Shown here piece by piece: positions 1 through 6,373 of a stretch of 6,373 nucleotides of DNA. The translations under genes were made by a program, and so were the position numbers. Below the pieces are notes generated by a model. That model was not told the origin of the DNA and did not search any database. It was given only the letters and a program-made list of their open reading frames with translations. The stretch comes from Bacteroidales bacterium (lineage in GTDB: Bacteria; Bacteroidota; Bacteroidia; Bacteroidales; GCA-2748055). The stretch covers positions 1 to 6,373 of the forward strand of contig JANTFK010000206.1 in NCBI GenBank assembly GCA_024763595.1. Reading direction: 5' to 3'. Numbering within the stretch: position 1 is the first letter of the stretch; each line of letters begins with the position of its first letter.

Positions 1-559
1 TGATCAGGTTCACGCTGCCCGGAAGTTCCGGGGCCAGTGTAAGGATCCTGATCAGTCCGCCAGCTTCATCCTGCCACGCCTTCACCAGTTCCGGATCCGG
101 ATCGATACAATATTTTTTCGCATGGGCCCCGCGGGGTCCATCCTCTTTCGAAATGAAGGGCCCCTCCACATGAATACCACCGATCATCCGGGAGGCCAGG
201 CCACCCTGTCCGACCGCCTCTTTTACGGTCCTGATACGTTTTGAGATAATTTCCGGAGAGCTGGTAATAAAGGTGGGATAGTAGAGGGTGACACCCGTCC
301 GGACAAGTTTTGAAGAGAGGATCTCCACCTGGTCAGCATCCAGTTTGTCCCCATTGAAATCGACTCCCATGTATCCATTGATCTGCAGTTCGGTCAGTCC
401 GGGTGCGACCACTGGCAGTTCGCCTGCCTGTTCCGAACCAGACCGTGCCCCCTCTTCAACCACCGTCAGACCGGATATCATTCCTTTATTAAGTTCCATA
501 CGGATCACATCACGGGTTGCGTAATGGATCCCCAGAAGTGTCGTTTTCTTCGCTTTCAT
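1..559 (-). CDS. nagA: N-acetylglucosamine-6-phosphate deacetylase, N-terminal part (runs off the left edge)
   Basis: This cytoplasmic amidohydrolase removes acetate from GlcNAc-6-phosphate to give glucosamine-6-phosphate, a step in amino-sugar and cell-wall recycling. The window holds 186 codons, about half of the usual 380-400 residues. Visible signatures are PGLTELQING at residues 53-62, carrying the Q59-x-N61 pair that E. coli-type NagA has in place of the HxH of other amidohydrolases; YPTFITS (94-100); GGIHVEGPF (127-135) with E132 as the expected metal ligand (E. coli E131); GAH (144-146) in the substrate loop; and LTLAPE (173-178). The later histidine ligands and catalytic aspartate lie outside the window. 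The start is well fixed: the transporter's TGA at 574-572 is in the same frame, only four codons (TTT ATA AAA CGA) before this ATG. There is no Shine-Dalgarno, just an A/T-rich leader, so translation may be coupled to the upstream gene. The family assignment is firm. Activity cannot be judged from half a protein. Confidence 0.93.
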   Translation of the reverse strand, partial: MKAKKTTLLGIHYATRDVIRMELNKGMISGLTVVEEGARSGSEQAGELPVVAPGLTELQINGYMGVDFNGDKLDADQVEILSSKLVRTGVTLYYPTFITSSPEIISKRIRTVKEAVGQGGLASRMIGGIHVEGPFISKEDGPRGAHAKKYCIDPDPELVKAWQDEAGGLIRILTLAPELPGSVNLI

Positions 560-571
560 TCGTTTTATAAA

Positions 572-1810
572 TCAGTTAAATTGTCCAATAATTCCAATTA
601 CACCGGCCACTGCCATGGCTATGGTAAAGAGCAATATCACCACCAGCGTTGCGTTAGAAACCGTTCCCAGGGTGTTATCGCCCATAATTGACTTTTTGTT
701 GTAGATGTAAAGCATCAATGCCAGTACCAGCGGAGTAACAATAACGGTCAGGGCCTGGGACATGATCATCACCAGCACCGGCCGTCCCCCGAAAACGGGA
801 ACCACCAGTCCCAGCAAAACGCCGAAAAGGACCAGCAGGCGGCTGCCTGTCGATCGCATGTTCCTGGGTTTGTTGTTATAATCGGCAAAGAGCCAGGGGG
901 CCAGCAGAATAATGGGAAAGAGGGAAGAGAGCCCGGCTGCCACAATGCCTCCCACAAAGATGGAGATGGCGAACCGGCCGGCCAGCGGTTCCATCAGCTT
1001 CACCATATCTATGGCATTGTCAACCTTCAGACCCAGTGGATGCAGGGTTCCGGCAGCAGCAGCCATAACCGCCACACTCAGAACAAACATCATCGTTACA
1101 GAGATGATGGCATCGCGCCGTTCCTGTTTCAGATCTCCACTGCCCCAACCCTTCTCCTGCACAAGAATAGAACGTACCACATAGAGGATGGCCCCCATGG
1201 TGGTCCCCACCATACCTGCCATGATCAGGAGTACATCCGGATCTCTGGGCACACTGGGAATCAGTCCCCTGAGCACCTCTTCCGGTTCCGGGATCACCAT
1301 AAACATGGTAAGAACAAAGCTCAGTCCCATGATCCCCACAAACACTGCAAGGACCTTTTCAAATACCCTGTGCCGGCCGTTCCAGAAGAGATAGTAGAGC
1401 AGGGCCCCGAAAACCAGGGCCAGTATGACGGGACTGAATCCTTCACCCGACCTGGTGAGGGGTCTCGACCACTCCTGCACCACCTGTGTGACCACACCCA
1501 TCACTCCCATACAGCTGATCCACTCACTGATCAGCAGGGAGGCCAGAACAAAGAGCGCAACGGCGGCCCCGAAATATTTTCTGAAAGTGGTCAGTATGGT
1601 CAGCCCGGTCAGGGAGGTGTAACGGCCGAACACCATGATCAGAAAGTAGGTAAAGAGGCACGACAGCAACAGCGGCCAGATCAGGGCCATTCCGTATGCC
1701 GCCCCGGAAGAGGCCATGGTGGTGATGCTCCCTGTACCGATGTTGTAACCAATCAGGAACAACCCGGGTGCGATGGAAGCAAAAAAGAGGCCAACTTTCT
1801 TAAGCGACAT
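572..1810 (-). CDS. NRAMP-superfamily (divalent metal transporter-like) permease with substituted metal-site motifs
   Basis: This is an integral inner-membrane protein of 412 residues, with about 11 hydrophobic segments spread over the whole length, as in the NRAMP family. Family marks include APGL near residues 14-17, the glycine-rich break in helix 1 (GYNIGTGSITT, 21-31), FGRYTSLTG (61-69), AAGLSS (291-296, compare the helix-8 pattern of NRAMPs), and SQ at 351-352 followed by NKKSIMG (371-377), which resembles the helix 10-11 region. Two canonical metal-site motifs are changed. DPGN in helix 1 is read here as GTGS (25-28), losing the Asp and Asn ligands. MPH in helix 6 is read as MGA (205-207), keeping the Met but losing the His. 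The substrate is therefore uncertain and may not be Mn2+ or Fe2+. The gene follows the protease by 34 bp and precedes nagA by 12 bp, so co-transcription is likely. The superfamily assignment is good; the motif alignment was made by eye. Confidence 0.85.
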   Translation of the reverse strand: MSLKKVGLFFASIAPGLFLIGYNIGTGSITTMASSGAAYGMALIWPLLLSCLFTYFLIMVFGRYTSLTGLTILTTFRKYFGAAVALFVLASLLISEWISCMGVMGVVTQVVQEWSRPLTRSGEGFSPVILALVFGALLYYLFWNGRHRVFEKVLAVFVGIMGLSFVLTMFMVIPEPEEVLRGLIPSVPRDPDVLLIMAGMVGTTMGAILYVVRSILVQEKGWGSGDLKQERRDAIISVTMMFVLSVAVMAAAAGTLHPLGLKVDNAIDMVKLMEPLAGRFAISIFVGGIVAAGLSSLFPIILLAPWLFADYNNKPRNMRSTGSRLLVLFGVLLGLVVPVFGGRPVLVMIMSQALTVIVTPLVLALMLYIYNKKSIMGDNTLGTVSNATLVVILLFTIAMAVAGVIGIIGQFN

Positions 1811-1816
1811 ATATGT

Positions 1817-1824
1817 CTTTCCTT
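1817..1824 (-). promoter_or_regulatory. Ribosome binding site of the NRAMP-like permease
   Basis: On the minus strand the sequence AAGGAAAG precedes the ATG at 1810, with AGGA ending 9 bases before it. It lies in the 34-bp gap after the protease stop codon and supports the chosen start. Confidence 0.6.
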
Positions 1825-1844
1825 TTCAGATTAATAAATCAGGA

Positions 1845-4800
1845 TCAGTTTCGTTTTACCTTTACCGGATATGGCGGTCTTACAGGTTCCACGGGCGGGT
1901 TCTTTTCCAGCGCTTCCAGCACTACCTCGATGGCCTTTTCCAGCTGGGGATCGTGCCCGTTGATCACATCTGCCGGGGTCTGTTCCACTTCAATATCGGG
2001 AGGGACCCCTACGTTTTCCACGATAAAACCCTCTTCAGTCCAAATCGCCACATTGGGCGCTGTCACATACCCGCCATCCAGCAATTCCGGAAATCCAAGG
2101 ATCCCTACCAGTCCGCCCCAGGTTCTCTTCCCTACCAGGGTCCCCACATTAAATTTGCGGAACATATAGGGCAGCATATCTCCCCCCGAACCTGCATTCT
2201 CATCAATGATCATCACCTTGGGCCCCTGGATAGAAGCGCTGGGCGACTTAAAATCATTCGTATAACGCATGTTCCAGTGTGCCTGGTAAGGCCTCCGCAG
2301 GATGTCAATGTAGTAGTCTGCCAGTGATCCTCCCCCGTTAAAGCGTTCATCTATAATGATCGCTTTCCTGTTTGCCTGGGGAAAGAAGTAGCGCTTGAAA
2401 TAGTCGTGGCCCAACCCGGCTGTGTTGGGTACATAGACATAGGCCACCTGTCCGCCGGTTGCTGTATTCACTTTTTTCAGGTTACCCTCCACCCAGTCCC
2501 TGTTCCTCAGGGCATACTCACTTTTCACCGGGACCACCTTTATCTCCCTGGAACCGGTGCCATCCGGGTTGGGTCCTACAGTCAGGTAAACGATCTTTCC
2601 GGCTGTGTTCTCAAATGGCTGGTACAGGTTCTCATCAGCTGTCAGGTTATTCCCGTTTACTGCCAGCAGGTATTCGCCGGAGCGAACATTCAGCCCGGGT
2701 TCAGTCAGGGGTGACCGGAGACTGGGATTCCAGTTCAATCCTTCAAAAATCTTTGTGATCCGGTAGCGGTTATTGTCCACTTTGAAATCTGCTCCAAGCA
2801 GTCCGCCGGCAACCTTTTCAAGCTCTCCCGGCATATCACCTCCGCCCACACGGTGATGACCCACTGACAGTTCGCTGCACATCCACATGATCACCCTGTT
2901 CAGGTCGGCCCTGCAGGAGAGGTGTGGAAGGAACTTTGCATACTTCTCTTTCATGGCCGGCCAGTCCGCCCCGTGCATACCGGGGTCGTAGAAATAGTCC
3001 CTGTTAATGCGCCATGCCTCATCAAAGATCTGTGACCATTCAGCCTGCGGATCGATCTTCAGTTCTATGCTTTCCATCTTCAGTATCCCTTTGCCGGGTT
3101 CCGGCTTTGTACCGGCACCGGCAATACCCCATTGCCTTTTTTTCCGGTATAGCATCTTCTTCCCGTCTGCAGAAAGCCAGTATTGATCCATTCCGGTTAT
3201 TTCTTTATCCTCCCGCTCCGCCAGGTCATAAAGATGCAGGGTACGTTTCCCTGCCTGCCCGGCCAGGTAAAGCAGCTGGTTCTCTCTGGCTGAACCCAGT
3301 GCAGAATAATCACCCGCCTCCACCGGGATATCAACGATCCTGTTCTCTATTCCTTCCAGATCTATGACCAGGGATTCTTCTTCCTCCCGGGATTCCTCCC
3401 CTTCATCTTTGCTGTTCTTTTTCAATTTCTCCGGCTCTTCATCGCTCTCTCTGGCAAAAGGCGAAAGGGTCTCCTGCTGCAGTGTCACCAGGTAAATGCT
3501 CCGGGTCATCTCCATATCGGCACCGGACAGGTCAAACCAGTTAACCACCGGTCCCGCATCTGTGGAAGCAAAGAAACAGAGATATTTTCCACCCCGGTCA
3601 AAAACGGGTTCTGTAGCATCGCTCAACCCATCGGTGACAGCATAAGATCTTTGTTCATCCACCGAATAGAGAAACACCTGCTGGAAATTTGTTCCTGTCA
3701 GCCTGGTATAGGCAATCCACCGGGAATCGGAGGACCAGTCACCGTGAAAAGACCTGAAAGGACCGGGGAAGTACAACGCATCCGAATCGATTTTACTGAT
3801 GTTGCCCGAAGCAATATCCAGTATATAAAAGTTCCGGCCATTATCCACATAGGTGATCTTCCTGCTGTCGGGCGACCAGACCGGGTATGCATAAAAGCCG
3901 GTCCCTTGTAACTGTAAAACCCTGGTTTCGCCCCGGCCGTCCTGTGGTATAATATGCAGGGCATATTCACCGGAAGCATCGGATAAAAAAGCCACCTGCT
4001 TTCCATCGGGCGACCAGGCAGGGTACTTTTCATGGACGCCTGAGGTCATGGTCAGGTTCCTGGGATCGCCCTTTTCGGCCGGAACCGTAATGATATCACC
4101 CCTGATATCGAATACGGCACGTGCACCTGATGGTGAGATATGGGCCGACCGGATATATTTGTTTCCCTTTACGAAACGGGTGCGCAACTCCAGCAGGTCC
4201 GCGGCAATTCCCACAGCAAGTTGCACCGTACGGGTGGAGCCGGCCGACAGGGTGTGCAGGTAACCCGCCTGCTCAAAGATGATCCTGTCGCCATGGCTGG
4301 AAGCGCTGATAACCGGGAAATCCGTGAAATGTGTAACCTGTTTTACCTCCCTGGTGCCGGTATGGTAAGTAAAGATGTTAAACTCCCCGTTCCTGTCGCT
4401 GAGGAAGTAGATCATATCACCGATCCACATGGGATCAATATCATTGCAGCCTCCCTCCGGCTTGGGGATCTCCGTCCTGGAATGATCCTGAAAAGAGAAG
4501 ATCCAGAGGGTCGATATGGTACCGCCCCGATAGTGCTTCCACTCTCTGAACACATCCCGGTTAGGCGTGTAAACCATCGATTGTCCGTCAGGAGCGTAAC
4601 AGGCATGGTAGGCATGGGGGATGACCAGCTGTTCCGGGAATCCTCCCTCCAGCGGAACCGTGAACAACCGGGAGTAACGGTTGGTAAAAACCGATCTTCT
4701 GGAAAGGAACAGAACGCGCTTCCCGTCTGGTGTAAAACCCTCCGCCAGGTCCGCTGAAGGGTGCCAGGTTAACCGCCTGGGAATACCGCCCTCTACGGGA

Positions 4801-5090
4801 AGCAGATAGATGTCGGTATTACCGTCATATTCGGCACTGAAAGCGATGTGCCTTCCATCGGGTGAGAAACGGGGACGCGATTCAATGCCCTCATCCACCG
4901 TAAGGCGCCTGGGCTGTGATCCGTCGGTATGGGCCACCCAGAGGTCATTGGCATAGATAAAGGCTATATGATCCTCACTGATGGCAGGCTGTTGCAGCAA
5001 CCGCGTATTCAGTGGGTCAATCCCGGGCAAGTTAAAAGATAGTATGGTCAGTACCGTTCCCAGGGTTGCAACCATTCCGGTTTTTGTCAT
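1845..5090 (-). CDS. Tricorn-like S41 family protease with beta-propeller, C1, PDZ and catalytic C2 domains
   Basis: This large serine peptidase probably trims oligopeptides outside the cytoplasm. At 1081 residues it is close to archaeal Tricorn in length and domain order. Residues 7-22 are hydrophobic and may be a signal sequence or anchor, though no clear cleavage site is visible. Residues 35-540 carry TolB/Tricorn-type propeller blades, seen as repeated FSPDG/WSPDG/WSPDS motifs (75-79, 359-363, 405-409). A charged Glu/Lys linker spans 548-573. A helical C1 domain lies at about 680-760, with ELSVGHH (740-746) holding the presumed catalytic His745. A PDZ domain lies at about 762-855. The C2 catalytic domain (about 870-1065) has DERFNGGGS (914-922), nucleophile Ser968 in AGSGGD (966-971), GKRTWGG (987-993) and Glu1025 in ENVGVPPD (1025-1032). 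The serine that precedes the catalytic histidine in archaeal Tricorn is Gly744 here. The start has a good ribosome binding site. It is the first gene of the minus-strand unit. The family is clear; the substrates are unknown. Confidence 0.95.
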   Translation of the reverse strand: MTKTGMVATLGTVLTILSFNLPGIDPLNTRLLQQPAISEDHIAFIYANDLWVAHTDGSQPRRLTVDEGIESRPRFSPDGRHIAFSAEYDGNTDIYLLPVEGGIPRRLTWHPSADLAEGFTPDGKRVLFLSRRSVFTNRYSRLFTVPLEGGFPEQLVIPHAYHACYAPDGQSMVYTPNRDVFREWKHYRGGTISTLWIFSFQDHSRTEIPKPEGGCNDIDPMWIGDMIYFLSDRNGEFNIFTYHTGTREVKQVTHFTDFPVISASSHGDRIIFEQAGYLHTLSAGSTRTVQLAVGIAADLLELRTRFVKGNKYIRSAHISPSGARAVFDIRGDIITVPAEKGDPRNLTMTSGVHEKYPAWSPDGKQVAFLSDASGEYALHIIPQDGRGETRVLQLQGTGFYAYPVWSPDSRKITYVDNGRNFYILDIASGNISKIDSDALYFPGPFRSFHGDWSSDSRWIAYTRLTGTNFQQVFLYSVDEQRSYAVTDGLSDATEPVFDRGGKYLCFFASTDAGPVVNWFDLSGADMEMTRSIYLVTLQQETLSPFARESDEEPEKLKKNSKDEGEESREEEESLVIDLEGIENRIVDIPVEAGDYSALGSARENQLLYLAGQAGKRTLHLYDLAEREDKEITGMDQYWLSADGKKMLYRKKRQWGIAGAGTKPEPGKGILKMESIELKIDPQAEWSQIFDEAWRINRDYFYDPGMHGADWPAMKEKYAKFLPHLSCRADLNRVIMWMCSELSVGHHRVGGGDMPGELEKVAGGLLGADFKVDNNRYRITKIFEGLNWNPSLRSPLTEPGLNVRSGEYLLAVNGNNLTADENLYQPFENTAGKIVYLTVGPNPDGTGSREIKVVPVKSEYALRNRDWVEGNLKKVNTATGGQVAYVYVPNTAGLGHDYFKRYFFPQANRKAIIIDERFNGGGSLADYYIDILRRPYQAHWNMRYTNDFKSPSASIQGPKVMIIDENAGSGGDMLPYMFRKFNVGTLVGKRTWGGLVGILGFPELLDGGYVTAPNVAIWTEEGFIVENVGVPPDIEVEQTPADVINGHDPQLEKAIEVVLEALEKNPPVEPVRPPYPVKVKRN

Positions 5091-5094
5091 ATTG

Positions 5095-5100
5095 TTTCCT
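5095..5100 (-). promoter_or_regulatory. Ribosome binding site of the Tricorn-like protease
   Basis: On the minus strand AGGAAA lies just before the ATG at 5090, with AGGA ending 6 bases from the start codon. This is standard spacing and it decides the start. Confidence 0.65.
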
Positions 5101-5232
5101 GAAAGAATTTTAAAAAATGCATCAATTTAATCATTTGTTTTCATTCAGGGGTGTCATCACAGGTAATTCCCGTTCGCTGACCCGCATTCTGCCGTATATC
5201 GTAAACCAAAAAAACTTACATTTACTACGCAC

Positions 5233-5237
5233 AGGAG
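5233..5237 (+). promoter_or_regulatory. Ribosome binding site of the DUF3592-like/beta-helix gene
   Basis: AGGAG sits 7 bases before the ATG at 5245. I found no other in-frame ATG nearby upstream, so this site fixes the start of the plus-strand gene. Confidence 0.7.
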
Positions 5238-5244
5238 CGGGAAG

Positions 5245-6373
5245 ATGAAAGTGTACAGCATCAGCAAACGGGTATTTTACGGGATCTGTATCCTGATCCT
5301 GATCCTGCCTGTTTCGCATCACTGGCGGTTATTCCTGACAGGCAGACCGGTTACCGGCACAGTGGGCGAATTTATTATCTATCCGCTGGAAACCCGGGAC
5401 GGGACGCATCCGGTTGAATATGCCAGCGAGGTGCATTTTTATGCCGGGGAAATCAAACATACTGCTTACGGCCCCGCCAATTATAAATACAGGAAGGGAC
5501 GCAGGATGAAAGTGATCTATAATAAAAAGGATCCCGCCGATAACTGCATTGTCTCTTTTTCGGGATTTTACCTGAACAACTACACGGCGCTCCCGTTAAT
5601 CATACTGATCTTCTGGGCCTCTTTCTACCTCTCCTTTAACAGGTACAGGAGAAAGCAGGGAAAAATGGAAAAGCAGAAAAAACAGAAAAAACAGAAATCT
5701 TCCACCCTGTTACAGGAGGTCAGGCGTATCCTGCCCCTGCTGCTGGCCACCTGGATCCATACGGTGTCAATGGCTGCTGTCCATCACATCTTTCCAGCGG
5801 CCGGGACCGGCGAGATCAATTTAACAATCAACCGGGCCCTTCCGGGCGACACGTTGCTGTTTCATCCGGGAACCTACACCGGGCCCTTTCAGTTGGAGCA
5901 CCTGCAGGGCCTCCCCGGTAAGCCCGTGGTGATCATGGGCAGCACCGGGAAGGAGGGGGTCCTTACCACCATCGACGGAGGGGCATCCCCCGGCATGGGC
6001 TTACAACAATATGCTTTCTGGTTGCGTAACTGCGCATGGATCACACTGGAGAATCTCATCATCAGGAACTGTTGGACCGACCTGGTCCGGGCCGAAGAGA
6101 GTGCATACATCTCTGTCAGGCATTGCCGGCTACATGGTGGGAAAAGGGCCCTGTATGCCACCGGGCGCGGAAGCCATCATTTCTTGATGGAGCACTGCAG
6201 CTGGGAACAGGATGAACGGGTTTGGTCGCACCGGGATGGATTCTCGTGGGAGGAGTTGCACCACGGAAAACAGCAGCACTACAACGGAAGCCTGTTCCAG
6301 GGAAGCGGGATCAGCGGGGTGTTCGTACTGCGCGACAACCGGATCCAAAACACATTCAATGCTTTCAGGCTCG
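5245..6373 (+). CDS. Membrane-anchored DUF3592-like domain fused to a right-handed parallel beta-helix (runs off the right edge)
   Basis: The frame stays open for 376 codons without a stop, so only the N-terminal part is present. Residues 10-24 form a first membrane segment after a basic N-terminus. Residues 36-110 resemble a DUF3592-type domain: GTVGEF (38-43), a beta-rich stretch, then GRRMKVIYNKKDPAD (85-99), matching that family's G-(D/R)-x-V-x-V-x-Y-(D/N)-x-x-(D/N)-P pattern. A second segment (114-131) is followed by a Lys/Arg/Gln-rich loop (133-152) and a third segment (162-183). From about 190 the protein looks like a pectate-lyase-like beta-helix: ALPGDTLLFHPGTYTGPF (198-215), GLPGKPVVIMG (222-232), IDGGA (243-247), then rungs such as FWLRNCAWITLENLIIRN (258-275). 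The basic patches predict both folded domains outside the cytoplasm. The beta-helix start recalls family 6 polysaccharide lyases, but no catalytic residue can be assigned, so a lyase activity is not claimed. The coding frame is very likely real; the DUF3592 match is by eye. Confidence 0.85.
   Translation, partial: MKVYSISKRVFYGICILILILPVSHHWRLFLTGRPVTGTVGEFIIYPLETRDGTHPVEYASEVHFYAGEIKHTAYGPANYKYRKGRRMKVIYNKKDPADNCIVSFSGFYLNNYTALPLIILIFWASFYLSFNRYRRKQGKMEKQKKQKKQKSSTLLQEVRRILPLLLATWIHTVSMAAVHHIFPAAGTGEINLTINRALPGDTLLFHPGTYTGPFQLEHLQGLPGKPVVIMGSTGKEGVLTTIDGGASPGMGLQQYAFWLRNCAWITLENLIIRNCWTDLVRAEESAYISVRHCRLHGGKRALYATGRGSHHFLMEHCSWEQDERVWSHRDGFSWEELHHGKQQHYNGSLFQGSGISGVFVLRDNRIQNTFNAFRL
5290..5307 (+). 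repeat. Hexanucleotide tandem repeat (ATCCTG) x3 in the first membrane segment
   Basis: Three exact copies of ATCCTG encode Ile-Leu-Ile-Leu-Ile-Leu in the first hydrophobic segment of the DUF3592-like/beta-helix protein. The unit is a multiple of three, so a copy-number change would alter segment length without shifting the frame. It may simply reflect the use of two codons in a hydrophobic run. Confidence 0.7.
5674..5697 (+). repeat. 9-bp tandem repeat (CAGAAAAAA, about 2.7 copies) encoding a Gln-Lys-Lys loop
   Basis: CAGAAAAAA repeats in register and encodes Gln-Lys-Lys units in the cytoplasmic loop between the second and third membrane segments. Whole-unit changes keep the frame. Each copy also carries a run of six A, which could slip by one base. 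Confidence 0.75.

Larger units (their letters stand above)
5091..5244. promoter_or_regulatory. Divergent intergenic region expected to hold promoters for both transcription units
   Basis: This 154-bp gap separates the starts of two divergent genes, so both promoters should lie here or just inside the genes. Positions 5101-5140 are strongly AT-rich (33 of 40 bases), directly upstream of the protease start. I see no convincing pair of Bacteroidota elements (TTTG near -33, TAnnTTTG near -7). The closest partial -7 match on the plus strand is TACATTTA at 5217-5224, but it has no TTTG at the right distance and would leave only a very short leader. On the minus strand TAAATTGA, within 5121-5132, is weaker still. 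No operator-like palindrome or riboswitch fold is evident. Confidence 0.45.

Noticed and set aside
1040..1834. A 264-codon open frame on the plus strand opposite the NRAMP-like permease
   Set aside because: Its product is rich in His, Gln and Gly without any domain look, and it lies wholly antisense to a clear membrane-protein gene. It is a shadow frame.
1811..1844. A terminator or promoter between the protease and the permease
   Set aside because: The 34-bp gap has no stem-loop with a T-run and no promoter-like pair; it only holds a ribosome binding site.
1773..2327. A 184-codon plus-strand frame across the permease-protease junction
   Set aside because: It is antisense to two well-supported genes, has no recognisable domain, and has no convincing ribosome binding site.
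4140..4757. A 205-codon plus-strand frame within the protease gene
   Set aside because: It is antisense to the propeller repeats, whose protein motifs are unmistakable, so it is a shadow frame.
5217..5224. TACATTTA as a Bacteroidota -7 promoter element for the plus-strand gene
   Set aside because: It misses the final G, has no TTTG at the right distance upstream, and would put the transcript start almost on the ribosome binding site.
5131..5322. A 63-codon minus-strand frame covering the intergenic region
   Set aside because: Most of it overlaps the start of the plus-strand gene and the promoter region; the product shows no domain and the start lies inside the first membrane-segment codons of the real gene.
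5889..6348. Two minus-strand frames (5889-6161 and 6130-6348)
   Set aside because: Both are antisense to the beta-helix coding frame, which has clear rung-like repeats and a continuous open frame.

Overview
The window looks like chromosomal DNA from a member of the Bacteroidota, probably an uncultured or environmental one. The evidence is indirect. It consists of a bacterial Tricorn-type S41 protease with an acidic linker, an aberrant NRAMP-like transporter, an A-rich nagA leader with no Shine-Dalgarno, and a base composition close to balanced. I cannot name a genus, and the assignment rests on protein style rather than a marker gene.

Layout: three genes on the minus strand are read from about 5090 down to the left edge, and one gene on the plus strand runs from 5245 off the right edge. 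They are divided by a 154-bp divergent intergenic region (5091-5244). In order of transcription, the minus-strand unit is (1) a 1081-residue exported Tricorn-like protease with beta-propeller, C1, PDZ and S41 catalytic domains (5090-1845); (2) a 412-residue, roughly 11-helix NRAMP-superfamily permease whose metal-site motifs are substituted (1810-572); and (3) the first 186 codons of N-acetylglucosamine-6-phosphate deacetylase, nagA (559 to the edge). The gaps are 34 bp and 12 bp with no visible terminator, so one transcript is likely. A reasonable but unproven reading is a scavenging unit: extracytoplasmic peptide breakdown, import of a small solute or ion, and cytoplasmic amino-sugar catabolism.

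The plus-strand gene has no stop codon inside the window, so it is easy to miss. It is open for 376 codons. It encodes an N-terminal membrane-anchored domain resembling DUF3592, a Lys/Gln-rich cytoplasmic loop, a third hydrophobic segment, and then the start of a right-handed parallel beta-helix of the pectate-lyase-like type. The predicted topology agrees with the positive-inside rule, so this looks like a real fusion of two modules usually found apart.

I found no RNA genes, CRISPR arrays, insertion sequences, phage genes or clear terminators. The most interesting points are the DUF3592/beta-helix fusion and the NRAMP-like permease that has lost the canonical metal-binding residues. Nothing here proves a wholly new system.
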